Shown here: positions 42,292-51,114 of the stretch, in pieces
How the letters are laid out: every line of letters starts with the position of its first letter
How positions within the stretch are numbered: the stretch's first letter is position 1
Source of the DNA: Psychrobacillus glaciei
Lineage (GTDB): Bacteria; Bacillota; Bacilli; Bacillales_A; Planococcaceae
Reading direction: 5' to 3'
Assembly: GCF_008973485.1 (NCBI RefSeq)
Contig: NZ_CP031223.1
Location: forward strand, 1,302,001 to 1,366,000
DNA length: 64,000 nt
Made by a program: the position numbers and the translations under genes
Notes under the pieces: model-generated
What the model saw: only the letters and a program-made list of their open reading frames with translations
Told to the model about the DNA's origin: nothing
Database searches by the model: none

Positions 42292-43625
42292 GAAAGAACA
42301 AACTTCTTCATTCAATTTATGTACGATTTGTCCTAATATTTGTAGGCGTATTATTCTTTTCATCTACTCTATCCTTTGGCATTATTACAACCATACATTT
42401 GGGGAGTATAAAAGCGGATGTTCAAAATCAACTTATCGATCGAACAAAAACGATTCAAAAACTAGTAATTAATAAAAAAACACCTATTAATGAGGCGGTT
42501 AGTTATTTTAAAGGTGATTCGAACATCCTTGTATTTAATAACATTGAAAAACTATTAAGTGATAAAAGGCTTACTTCTCTTTCAAGTGTTTCCGCTGATT
42601 TAAAAGATGGCAAAATAATATCCGGCGAATTGACGGGCAAAGCAGCTTGGCCTTTTTCCGCTGTCTATCTGAATGAGCACTATCTTGTTGTTCTTCCGAA
42701 TATGGAGAATAATCAAATTGATAAATTTAGAAACACAGCAAAAACGTATTTACTAACAACTATTTTGCTTGGTTCTTTGCTTACTTTATTGGCGGTGTCA
42801 ATGATTGTTAAACCAATAAAAGCGATAACAAAGGCTTCCATTGAAGTAGCAAATGGGCATTTTGATATTCGTATTAAGGAAAAAGGTAATGACGAAGTTA
42901 CAGAGCTTGCAAGGAATTTTAACATCATGGCAAAAGAGTTAAAGGCAAACGAATATTTGCATAAGGAGTTTGTATCCTCTGTTTCACATGAGTTCAAAAC
43001 ACCTATTACATCGATCCATGGTTTTGGAAAACTTTTAAAGGATAAGCAGACTTCAGAGGAACTACGGGAGGAATATCTTGATATTATCATTGCTGAAAGT
43101 GAACGGCTTTCCAAACTTTCTACCAACCTGCTTCTATTAACAGAGCTTGATCATCAAGTCAATATCCTCCAAAAAGGCAGCTTTTCACTTGATGAGCAGA
43201 TACGTACGGTTTTGTTGCTTTTGCAAGAGCAATGGGATCACAAAAATATAGAGCTAGAAGTAGACTTAGAAGAAGTTAGCTTTATAGGCAATGAAGAGTT
43301 ATTACAACAAGTCTGGATTAATCTTATGGTTAATGCCATAAAATTTACAGCGAATGCGGGAACGATATCTGTTAAGTTAAAAGTAAGGGATGATTTTATC
43401 CTTGCTTCCATTTCGGATAACGGTATAGGAATCGCTGAAAGTGAGCAGGAAATAATATTTGACCGATTTTACAAAGCAGATAAATCTCGTTCAACCTCTG
43501 GAACGGGTCTAGGTTTATCTATTGTGAAAAATATAGTTCAGCTACACAAAGGAAGAGTTTGGGTAGAAAGTGAGTTGGGTGACGGTAGTACTTTTTATGT
43601 TCAGTTGAAAAAAATGGCAACCTAG
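42288..43625 (+). CDS. Sensor histidine kinase
   Basis: The 445-residue kinase has membrane helices at about 12-34 and 153-175 around an extracellular sensor of about 120 residues, a HAMP domain, a HisKA domain with SSVSHEFKTPITSI, and an HATPase domain (NLMVNAIKFT, DNGIGIAE, GTGLGLSIVKN). Its signal is unknown; exporters with such kinases usually respond to the exported or an envelope-active compound. It is the last gene of the run. Confidence 0.93.
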   Translation: MRKNKLLHSIYVRFVLIFVGVLFFSSTLSFGIITTIHLGSIKADVQNQLIDRTKTIQKLVINKKTPINEAVSYFKGDSNILVFNNIEKLLSDKRLTSLSSVSADLKDGKIISGELTGKAAWPFSAVYLNEHYLVVLPNMENNQIDKFRNTAKTYLLTTILLGSLLTLLAVSMIVKPIKAITKASIEVANGHFDIRIKEKGNDEVTELARNFNIMAKELKANEYLHKEFVSSVSHEFKTPITSIHGFGKLLKDKQTSEELREEYLDIIIAESERLSKLSTNLLLLTELDHQVNILQKGSFSLDEQIRTVLLLLQEQWDHKNIELEVDLEEVSFIGNEELLQQVWINLMVNAIKFTANAGTISVKLKVRDDFILASISDNGIGIAESEQEIIFDRFYKADKSRSTSGTGLGLSIVKNIVQLHKGRVWVESELGDGSTFYVQLKKMAT

Positions 43626-43669
43626 TCAGTACACATCATTCTTTGTTTAAAGAGATGCATCTAAATATT

Positions 43670-43717
43670 GGAGAAGAAACGTTATTCGTAATGGGGATGT
43701 TTCTCCTCTTTTTTTAA
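43670..43717 (+). terminator. Rho-independent terminator after the exporter/two-component run
   Basis: GGAGAAGAAAC pairs with GTTTCTCC around an 18-base loop, with a short bulge, followed by a run of T. The remaining bases up to 43930 show no further gene. Confidence 0.7.
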
Positions 43718-43930
43718 CGATGGAAGAAGTGTTGTATCCTAGGTCATTTTTAAATAGTTAGGTTCAAACTTCTTCCCTTAGACACGAAGGAATGTATATT
43801 AAAACTAACAAAGGGAGAATCCTACTCTTTAACAAGATGAAGTTGTATGCTATTAATAAACACTCGTTCCTTGTTCAAATAAAATTCGGGGAATTAGTAG
43901 CTAGCTTCGAAATAGTAAAGGGGAATTCGC

Positions 43931-44905
43931 ATGTTTACACGTAAAACAGCCCTCATTCAAAATGAAAATAGCATTGCTAAACTTAAAGCAATTACAATAG
44001 GTGGAGTGCAGCAATGGATTACCGTTAGAGGAGAAGACAAAAGAATGCCTGTCTTGCTCTTTTTACATGGGGGACCAGGAACAAGTCAGATGGCGCTTAT
44101 AGGTGATTACCAGAAGGAATTAGAAAAACATTTCGTTGTTGTCAACTGGGATCAAAGAGGAGCAGGGTTGTCCTATACAAAACAAGTCACAAAAGAAACC
44201 ATGACAATTGAACAATTCCTAAAAGATACGATCGAATTAACCAACTATTTAAGAAATGAATTTCTGCAAGATAAAATATATTTAGTAGGGCATTCGTGGG
44301 GTACCATTTTAGGATTACTCGCGATAAACGACCATCCTGAATTATATCATCACTATTTTGGTGTTTCCCAAGTATTAAATATGAGTAAAATAGAAGAACT
44401 TTCTTATCGATTGATATTAGAAAAAGCTAGGAAACACAACCATCAAAAAGCGATTACCCAGTTAACAGAGATGGGAAAGCCTCCTTGGAGCAGTTTCAAA
44501 AATAATCGGATTTACCAAAAATATTTAGAAGTATTTAAAAGTGGAATTTCTCGTGATGGAGTTCTTTTGAAAACGTTTGTGAAAAAAATGTTCAAAAGCA
44601 GTGAATATACATTTTGGGATATGATTCGTTTCATTAGAGGGCAATATTTTAGCAATAAAAACCTTATGGATGAAGTAAGAAGCTTAGATTTAAGTGAAAT
44701 GATACGATTTGTAAAAGTGCCAATTACGCTGATGATGGGTAGACATGATTTAGCTACACCAGCTGAACTAACAAAAATTTGGTTTGACAGACTCAAAGCG
44801 GCAGAAAAAGATTGGGTTTGGTTTGAACGATCAGCTCACTCTCCTTTGTTTGAAGAAAACCAAAAATTTATTGAACTTGTATTAGCCCAAACAGAAAGAC
44901 GCTAG
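43931..44905 (+). CDS. Alpha/beta hydrolase (proline iminopeptidase-like)
   Basis: The 324-residue protein has the oxyanion motif FLHGGPGTSQ, WDQRGAGLS, the nucleophile elbow GHSWGTI, an acid in GRHDLATP and the final His in ERSAHSPLFEE. This pattern matches the S33 prolyl aminopeptidase-like branch. The exact substrate is not predictable. It is a single gene, convergent with the CofE-like gene, and both end at one perfect inverted repeat. ATG 43931 follows AAGGGGAA. Confidence 0.88.
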   Translation: MFTRKTALIQNENSIAKLKAITIGGVQQWITVRGEDKRMPVLLFLHGGPGTSQMALIGDYQKELEKHFVVVNWDQRGAGLSYTKQVTKETMTIEQFLKDTIELTNYLRNEFLQDKIYLVGHSWGTILGLLAINDHPELYHHYFGVSQVLNMSKIEELSYRLILEKARKHNHQKAITQLTEMGKPPWSSFKNNRIYQKYLEVFKSGISRDGVLLKTFVKKMFKSSEYTFWDMIRFIRGQYFSNKNLMDEVRSLDLSEMIRFVKVPITLMMGRHDLATPAELTKIWFDRLKAAEKDWVWFERSAHSPLFEENQKFIELVLAQTERR

Positions 44906-44930
44906 AAGAAAATGAATGAAATTCTAATAT

Positions 44931-44968
44931 AAATAAGCAATGCTCGTATAAACGAGCATTGCTTATTT
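44931..44968. terminator. Bidirectional terminator between convergent genes
   Basis: A perfect 16-base inverted repeat (arms 44931-44946 and 44953-44968, GC-rich inner part GCTCG / CGAGC) with a six-base loop has A-rich and T-rich outer ends on both strands. It can end the hydrolase transcript and the opposing CofE-like transcript. Confidence 0.9.
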
Positions 44969-44979
44969 ACTATTTCATA

Positions 44980-46170
44980 TTATTTCGTATAGTTATCAAA
45001 ATAACCTTGAATAAAGATTATAGGAGTACCTTTATCTCCGCTTCCTGATGTTAAATCAGATAGAGAGCCAATTAGATCTGTAAGCTTTCTAGGTGTTGTC
45101 CCTTGTGCTTCCATAGCTCCAACTAGATCTTCATTTTTATTTGTAATGTATTCTGAAACAGCTTGTTGAAGTTCTTCTCCTCTTAAATGAGCAAAATTAT
45201 TATCAGCAAGATATTTTAATTTAATTTCATTTGGTGTGCCATCAAGACCAGCTGTGTAAGCAGGTGAAACTACTGGGTCTGCAAGTTCCCAAATTTTACC
45301 TACAGGATCTTTGAATGCTCCATCCCCATAAATCATGACTTCTACATTTTTTCCTGTTTTTTCTTTTAGGATTTGCTGAATATTATCAACGATAGGTTGA
45401 CAATCACGTGGGAAAAGTTTCACACTATCTTCAGTTGATTTGTTGGAACCTAACAGACCATATGCTTCATTACATCCACTGCCATCAATAGACTCGGATA
45501 AAATGTTATCAAGGCTGTAGATTTTCTCTCCACCATTTGCTTTTAATATTCTCTTCGTTCTGAATCTTGTATGTATATCACATGTAAGAACGTTTTTTGT
45601 ATAATCTAAAATAGTTTTTGGATTATTGGAGAATATAACTTCACATTCCACGCCATATTCTTCAATCAATGATTTGTAATAATCGATATAGTCAACGCCA
45701 GTGAATGGATGTTTATTGTATCCAAAATGGTCACGGAATTGTTTTTCTGTTAACACATCTGTCCAAGGATTAACTCCTTTTTCATCAAGCATATCTAAAT
45801 CCACTAAGTGATTTCCAACTTCATCAGATGGGTAGCTAAGCATTAAAACAACTTTTTTAGCGCCTTTTGCAATACCACGTAGACAAATTGCAAAGCGGTT
45901 ACGACTTAAAATAGGGAAAATGACACCAATTGTATCTTCTCCAAATTTCGATTGTACGTCTTTCGCAATATGATCGATTGTAGCGTAATTTCCTTGCGCA
46001 CGAGCAACGATTGACTCAGTTACCGTAACGATATCTTTATCTTGAAAATGGAAACCTTCTACTTCTGCTGCTTTTAATACGCTATCTACTACGATTTCTT
46101 CAATTTTGTCTCCTTGATTGATAATAGGACAACGAAGACCTCTTACAACTGTTCCAACTACTCTTTCCAA
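44980..46170 (-). CDS. Coenzyme F420-0:L-glutamate ligase-like (CofE fold) protein
   Basis: The 396-residue protein resembles the CofE/FbiB ligase family: RGLRCPIINQGDKI near the start, then KDIVTVTESIVARAQGN, FPILSRNRFAICLRGIAKG, and a GDGAFKDPVGKIWELADP block. CofE adds gamma-linked glutamate to coenzyme F420. Members of the Bacillales are not known to make F420, so the substrate here is likely something else. The gene is divergent from a LysR regulator, which may control it. The start is at 46170 with AGGAGCG upstream. It ends at the bidirectional terminator. Confidence 0.78.
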   Translation of the reverse strand: MERVVGTVVRGLRCPIINQGDKIEEIVVDSVLKAAEVEGFHFQDKDIVTVTESIVARAQGNYATIDHIAKDVQSKFGEDTIGVIFPILSRNRFAICLRGIAKGAKKVVLMLSYPSDEVGNHLVDLDMLDEKGVNPWTDVLTEKQFRDHFGYNKHPFTGVDYIDYYKSLIEEYGVECEVIFSNNPKTILDYTKNVLTCDIHTRFRTKRILKANGGEKIYSLDNILSESIDGSGCNEAYGLLGSNKSTEDSVKLFPRDCQPIVDNIQQILKEKTGKNVEVMIYGDGAFKDPVGKIWELADPVVSPAYTAGLDGTPNEIKLKYLADNNFAHLRGEELQQAVSEYITNKNEDLVGAMEAQGTTPRKLTDLIGSLSDLTSGSGDKGTPIIFIQGYFDNYTK

Positions 46171-46290
46171 AATAATCGCTCCTTACAAGCTTTAAAGTTT
46201 ATTTATATTTCGTAACTACTTGTACTATACATTGTTTTAGTGGTATAAGTAAAATGAATATATGTAATGGTAGGTATAAGGGAGACTTAT

Positions 46291-47184
46291 ATGATTAGCA
46301 AATTAGACTTATATAAAGTATTTTGTAAAGTAGGTAAAAGTGAAAGTTTTTCTAAAGCGGCAAAAGAGCTTTATATGACACAACCTGCTGTAAGCCAAGC
46401 AATCATGCAACTAGAAAGAGAACTGGATATTCGCCTTTTTAATAGAACGCCTAAAGGGGTATCTTTGACAAATGAAGGGACACTTCTATTTGAGTATGCT
46501 AATTCAGCACTCAATTTAATCCACGTTGGAGAAGAAAAGATTTTGGAATTTAAGAATTTAACGACAGGCGAATTAAATATCGGGGTAGGTGATACCATTT
46601 CAAGATACTTTTTACTTCCGTATTTAGAAGCTTTTCATAATAAATATCCAAATATAAAATTTAAGATTGTAAATGGTACAACATTAGAGCTATGTTCTAT
46701 ATTAAAATCAGGCAGGGTCGATATTGCAATTTGCAATTTCCCAATTGATGACTCCACACTAGAACTCATTCCATGTAACGAAGTTCATGATATTTTTGTT
46801 TGTGGGGAAAAATATAAGGAATTATTATCAACATCAACAAACCTAGAAGAATTAGTAAATCATCCTTTAATATTATTAGAACCAAAATCAGTTTCGAGAA
46901 ATTATGTAGAGAATTATTTACTATCTAAAGGCATACAAGTTTCCCCAGAATTTGAACTAGGCTCGCATGACTTATTGCTAGAGTTTGCAAAAATAAACTT
47001 GGGAGTAGCATGTGTGACAAAAGAATTCTCTCTAGAATATTTAGATAAAGGAATACTATTTGAAATACAACTAGAAGAAGAAATACCGAAAAGAAATATA
47101 GGTGTTTGTTTCTTAAAAAGTGTGTCACTATCTCCGGCTGCCACAAAGTTTGTAGAAATAATAGAAAATAAACAGCGGAAATAA
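46291..47184 (+). CDS. LysR family transcriptional regulator
   Basis: The 297-residue protein has an N-terminal winged helix-turn-helix (SFSKAAKELYMTQPAVSQAIM) and a LysR substrate-binding domain with GELNIGVGDTISRYFLLPYL. ATG 46291 follows AAGGGAGA; an in-frame ATG at 46267 lies upstream of that site. It is divergent from the CofE-like gene across a 120-base gap, the usual place for a LysR target. The next gene is another LysR gene after 11 bases. Confidence 0.92.
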   Translation: MISKLDLYKVFCKVGKSESFSKAAKELYMTQPAVSQAIMQLERELDIRLFNRTPKGVSLTNEGTLLFEYANSALNLIHVGEEKILEFKNLTTGELNIGVGDTISRYFLLPYLEAFHNKYPNIKFKIVNGTTLELCSILKSGRVDIAICNFPIDDSTLELIPCNEVHDIFVCGEKYKELLSTSTNLEELVNHPLILLEPKSVSRNYVENYLLSKGIQVSPEFELGSHDLLLEFAKINLGVACVTKEFSLEYLDKGILFEIQLEEEIPKRNIGVCFLKSVSLSPAATKFVEIIENKQRK

Positions 47185-47195
47185 AAGGAGGGCAT

Positions 47196-48074
47196 GTGTT
47201 GTCGATATTCCAATATGAGGTTTTTATCGAGGTTGTAGAAAGTGGTAGTTTTACAAAAGCGGGTGAAAAACTAGGGTTGTCCCAATCAGGTGTAAGCCAT
47301 AATATATCTACACTTGAAACAGAACTCGGTATTATATTATTACATCGCAATCGAAATGGAACTTCACTAACCAATGCGGGATCAAGAGTTGTGTCACATA
47401 TACGGCAAATCATTCATTATGGTAGATTGCTGGAGCAGGAAGCAGCGCTTATTCAAGGGATCGAGGTAGGATGCATTAAAATTGGCAGTTTCCCAAGCTT
47501 TTCTTCCAAGATGCTTCCATTTCTCATTAGCAAGTTTCGTACAATATATCCAGGTATCCAAATAGAATTATACGAGGGAGGTTATGATGAAATAAAAGGA
47601 TGGCTTACTTCTGGAACAATCGATGTAGGTTTTCTTACACTTCCATTTACCGAATTCGAAACAATTCCATTGTTTGAGGATCAATTATTTGCTTTAGTGC
47701 CTGACAATCATCCACTCAGTATACATAAAGTAATTAATGTTCAATCCATTCACGAACAACCATTTATTATGCCAAAAGCGGGTTGTGAAATTTTAATAAA
47801 GAATCTATTTAGAAAAAATAATATACAACCTAATATAATCTTTGAAATAAAAGAAAATAATACAATTATTTCGATGGTTCAAGAAGAGCTTGGAATTACC
47901 ATTATTCCTGAGATGGTGTTACCAAAAAGCATATCTAACACAAAAATTATTCCAATAGAACCTAATTTGTTTCGTGAAATAGGCATAGCGATTAAGTCAA
48001 TGAAAGATGCATCCCCTTCAGTAAAAAAGTTTATCGGGATTGCGAAAGAATTATTACAATATGAAAAAGCTTAA
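47196..48074 (+). CDS. LysR family transcriptional regulator
   Basis: This is the second LysR regulator in tandem, 292 residues, with the helix-turn-helix SFTKAGEKLGLSQSGVSHNIS and a substrate-binding domain (CIKIGSFPSFSSKMLPFLI). It starts at GTG 47196 or more likely TTG 47199, both after AAAGGAGGG. It is not a close copy of the upstream regulator. Targets are unknown; co-transcription with the first regulator is likely. Confidence 0.9.
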   Translation: MLSIFQYEVFIEVVESGSFTKAGEKLGLSQSGVSHNISTLETELGIILLHRNRNGTSLTNAGSRVVSHIRQIIHYGRLLEQEAALIQGIEVGCIKIGSFPSFSSKMLPFLISKFRTIYPGIQIELYEGGYDEIKGWLTSGTIDVGFLTLPFTEFETIPLFEDQLFALVPDNHPLSIHKVINVQSIHEQPFIMPKAGCEILIKNLFRKNNIQPNIIFEIKENNTIISMVQEELGITIIPEMVLPKSISNTKIIPIEPNLFREIGIAIKSMKDASPSVKKFIGIAKELLQYEKA

Positions 48075-48306
48075 ACTGATGACCATTTGAAATGGTCCTA
48101 GCATAGAGAATGTATACGAATTTGATATAATAGAAATCCAGTATTCACAACGACTTGAAGTGCTTTTTAATGGTAACTACTTTAAGAAGGATTTCCTATA
48201 TGTTTTTACTTTTACCGTCCACAGTATACATGAATAAGTGTGTGTATGATTAGAGTAGATGGTACTAGAGAAAAATAGATAGCATCCATGTATAAAGAAG
48301 CGCTGA

Positions 48307-48336
48307 GCGGACGAAATTGCATCTTCGTCCGCTTTT
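48307..48336 (+). terminator. Probable terminator after the LysR pair
   Basis: GCGGACGAA (48307-48315) pairs with TTCGTCCGC (48324-48332) around an eight-base loop, followed by TTTT. It lies about 230 bases after the LysR stop. Confidence 0.65.
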
Positions 48337-48447
48337 AAAAGAATAGGAAAGTATCTAATCTCTCCTTAAACAAACCTTACGCACCTTGTCTCTACATATT
48401 CCAAGAGGCGACGGACAAACATCCGCCACAAGATTACTGAAAAAAAT

Positions 48448-48480
48448 GGATCGTGAAGTGACGCAGTCACTTCACAATCC
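48448..48480 (-). terminator. Strong hairpin with a T run on the minus strand
   Basis: A 14-pair stem with one mismatch (arms 48448-48462 and 48466-48480, three-base loop GCA) is followed on the minus strand by TTTTTT. It looks like a minus-strand terminator, but no minus-strand gene leads into it. Confidence 0.5.
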
Positions 48481-48653
48481 ACAAAAAAAAAACAGGTAAT
48501 AGTGTAGCGATGATTCGTCCAAAGCACTCTGGGATAGAGAAGACAAGAGCACTTAAAGGACTCTAGAGTTTTTCTTAAAAGATAAGAAAGTATATGGTTT
48601 ATCGTCCTGCGAAACCAGCGTTCATAGTACTTTAAAGAATTATATCATACTGC

Positions 48654-48813
48654 GGATTTTCGTTTCAGGTGGACGCGTTCCGCGGGGACGCGCATTCGCG
48701 TCGTTTGCGATGGCACATCTGTCTCCGAGGAACGAAGGCTAAGAGCGCCACATCGTGTGGCAACGCCTTCGTGACCAACATCCTGTTGGCCTTCCGCTGG
48801 AGTCGCCCAATCC
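48654..48813 (+). repeat. Dispersed GC-rich repeat, long form, forward arm
   Basis: This is the clearest copy of the hairpin module: ACGAAGGC (48732-48739) pairs with GCCTTCGT (48765-48772) around an inner hairpin GCCACA / TGTGGC (48747-48761), next to CCAACA / TGTTGG (48775-48789). It begins GGATTTTCG and ends CAATCC. The arm at 49047-49163 faces it. The 1.15-kb gap from 48075 to 49227 holds no credible gene. Confidence 0.85.
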
Positions 48814-49046
48814 ATTAAGTGAGTAGTATCTAACAAGAAGATTTAGCCAAGCTGGCTCTAAAAGGATAAAATTAGTTTAAGTAAACGTAGTGATTATCAA
48901 TCCTGTAATCTTAGTTGAATAAGAGATGCTATTGCTTTTTAAAATTTTGAACATCTGATAAAATGTAGTTCTCTATCTAATGTTCATAGATTATAAATGT
49001 CATCTATCTTACGAAGTAATTATAATTTGCCCAATACATACTAGTT

Positions 49047-49163
49047 GATTGGAGCGGAGGCGGCGACTTCTGCGGGAAAAGCGTGAGCTGAAAGCCCCGC
49101 AGGAGTGTAGCGACGAGGAGATTGAAGCCATGCCCGCGAAAAGCGTCTGCCGTAGCGGAAATC
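49047..49163 (-). repeat. Dispersed GC-rich repeat, reverse arm
   Basis: Read on the minus strand it begins GATTTCCGCTACGG, has GCAGACGCTTTTCGCGGGC and ends CGCCTCCGCTCCAATC. It faces the arm at 48654-48813 across an AT-rich core, so the two form a third composite of about 510 bases. The middle module differs from that of its partner. Confidence 0.8.
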
Positions 49164-49194
49164 AAGGCTATTTCTATGGTTACTTTTGTTAAAA

Positions 49195-49222
49195 GGACCG
49201 GGCATCTTTTTGCCCGGTTTTT
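49195..49222. terminator. Terminator hairpin at the 3' end of the PhzF gene
   Basis: ACCGGGCA and TGCCCGGT form an 8-base stem. The T run is good on the plus strand and short on the minus strand, where it follows the PhzF stop. Confidence 0.65.
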
Positions 49223-49227
49223 CTAAT

Positions 49228-50124
49228 TTAGATAGTTAAAATTCCTCTAATTGTAACTGTTGCAGAACCAGCTACTTTTATAACAGGTTTTAAACCATTA
49301 GGTGTAACCGTCACATATAGAGTTCCTGGTCTACCGACTGCATCTCCTTGGGCAATCATTAGATGAGTCGTCTCCGTTTTTGAAAGGAAGTTTTCTAAGT
49401 AAAGAAAACCAGCCAATGCTCCATTTGCAGCACCAGTTACAGGATCCTCTGGTATGCCAATACCTGGTGCAAAATCTCTTGTATAAAGATCAAAGTCTTT
49501 CTCAGCATTAAAAGCATACAGATGTGTGGTGCTAATATTATGTTTTTTATTATGCTTCCCAAGAGCTGCAAGGTTTGGTGTTGCTTCGTCGATTGACTTT
49601 TGCTCTTTTATTGGAACAAGCAAATGCCAGTTTCCTGTGTTAGATAGCTTTATTGGATATGTTAGATCAATACTTTCTTCTTTGACACCGATTAATTCAC
49701 TAAGCTCTTCAAGGTTGATTTCAATCTCCTGCATTTTAGGTGGTACTTGTGTCATTTCTACTAATTCTATTTTTCCATCTTCTTTATGCCAATTAACTGG
49801 AACTAATCCTACATTCGTTTCTAGTACAATACCTTCTTTCTTCTCTGCTAGTCCAAACTCAGTTGCTAGTAACCATGTCAAGCCGACAGTTGCATGACCA
49901 CAGAAATTGACTTCTTCAGCAGGAGTGAAAAATTTCACTTTATAATCAACATTTTCTCTGTCTGATGGCAATAAAAACACCGACTCTGGTAAATTTAACT
50001 CTTTCGCAATACTTTGCATTTCAACTTCTGACAATTTTTCTGCATCTAATACAACTCCAGCTGTGTTTCCTCCAAATTTCTTCGTAGTAAAAGCATCTAC
50101 ATGATAAACCCGAATTTCTCTCAT
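49228..50124 (-). CDS. PhzF family isomerase/epimerase-like protein
   Basis: The 298-residue protein has a diaminopimelate-epimerase-like double fold. Family motifs are FTTKKFGGNTAGVVL, the catalytic Glu in LNLPESVFLL, EEVNFCGHATVGLTWLL and EDPVTGAANGALAGFL. No other phenazine genes are present, so it is a general PhzF homologue of unknown substrate. I chose the start at 50124 (MREIRVYHVDAF) where GGGGA lies upstream; an open frame continues to 50208 without homology. Confidence 0.88.
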   Translation of the reverse strand: MREIRVYHVDAFTTKKFGGNTAGVVLDAEKLSEVEMQSIAKELNLPESVFLLPSDRENVDYKVKFFTPAEEVNFCGHATVGLTWLLATEFGLAEKKEGIVLETNVGLVPVNWHKEDGKIELVEMTQVPPKMQEIEINLEELSELIGVKEESIDLTYPIKLSNTGNWHLLVPIKEQKSIDEATPNLAALGKHNKKHNISTTHLYAFNAEKDFDLYTRDFAPGIGIPEDPVTGAANGALAGFLYLENFLSKTETTHLMIAQGDAVGRPGTLYVTVTPNGLKPVIKVAGSATVTIRGILTI

Positions 50125-50344
50125 ATGCAATATCCCCATTTCTTTATCTGTTACTAAATTCATCTTACATTGAACTAATACACCAGTAAAATGAATCTTT
50201 CTTATCAAATGAATTCAAAATGCTAATGCATATTCAGCTATTTAAAGAAATTGTTGTTCTGGACATTTAGTTTTATTGAATAAAAAAAATAAAATAAGAA
50301 CATGCTTGGTTTAGATGGGATTACCTACTAAAGGAGGAATGAAT

Positions 50345-51100
50345 ATGGCAGATAATAATGGTTTATCACGGCGTGACTTTCTAAAGACAACAGGTATTGC
50401 AACAGGTGCCCTTGTAGGTGGTGGAATTATTGGTGGCCTTGTCGGATACAACGTCAACAAAACAGGAGGGAAAGTTGAACATACTGAGACGCATGGTGGT
50501 GGAAACGCTGCAACACAAGACATTAACCGTGGATTAATGTTTTTCACAAATCAAAACGAATTCCATGTACTTTCACAGGCAGTTGAACGAATTTTTCCTG
50601 AAGATGATTTAGGTCCAGGTGCTCTTGGTTTAGGGGTGCCGTACTTCATTGACAACCAGTTAGCTGGAAATTACGGAAGCAATGCAAAGGAATACATGCA
50701 AGGTCCATTTTTTGCTGGTGAATCTACGCAGGGCTACCAGAGTAGATTAACGCGTGCAGAGATATTTAGACATGGAATTGCAAAAATGGATGAAGAAGCA
50801 CAAAAACGATTTAAAAAAGGGTTTGCAGAATTGGAAGGAAAGCAAATGGATGAGATATTAACTGCTTTCCAGAAAAATGAAATAGATATGAAAGGTGTTG
50901 CATCGGAGTTTTTCTTTAAATTACTTCGTACAGCAACGCTAGAAGGCGCTTATTCAGATCCAATATATAACGGCAATGTCAATATGGACGGATGGCGTAT
51001 GAAAGGGTTTCCGGGTCATCAAATGGCCTATATTAATGTAATTGAAGATGAGAAGTATCAAAAAATTGAACCAAAATCGATTAGTAGCATGCAGCACTAA
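50345..51100 (+). CDS. Gluconate 2-dehydrogenase subunit 3 family protein with Tat signal
   Basis: The 251-residue protein begins with a twin-arginine signal (GLSRRDFLKTTGIATGALVGG), then a mature domain of the gluconate 2-dehydrogenase gamma-subunit type (FHVLSQAVERIFPEDDLGPGALGLGVPYFIDNQLAG, in parts). Such subunits carry their large flavoprotein partner out through Tat. The partner gene follows after 14 bases, and tatA and tatC follow that. ATG 50345 follows AAAGGAGG; the open frame to 50315 precedes this site. Confidence 0.9.
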   Translation: MADNNGLSRRDFLKTTGIATGALVGGGIIGGLVGYNVNKTGGKVEHTETHGGGNAATQDINRGLMFFTNQNEFHVLSQAVERIFPEDDLGPGALGLGVPYFIDNQLAGNYGSNAKEYMQGPFFAGESTQGYQSRLTRAEIFRHGIAKMDEEAQKRFKKGFAELEGKQMDEILTAFQKNEIDMKGVASEFFFKLLRTATLEGAYSDPIYNGNVNMDGWRMKGFPGHQMAYINVIEDEKYQKIEPKSISSMQH

Positions 51101-51114
51101 GGAGGGAAACATGA

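Noticed and set aside
48645-48836. Open frame of 63 codons on the minus strand
   Set aside because: It lies wholly within the repeat arm at 48654-48813. The same frame does not stay open in the other copies.
49526-49897. Open frame of 123 codons antisense to the PhzF gene
   Set aside because: It is a shadow of a well-supported gene, and its Ser- and Cys-rich product fits an antisense frame.
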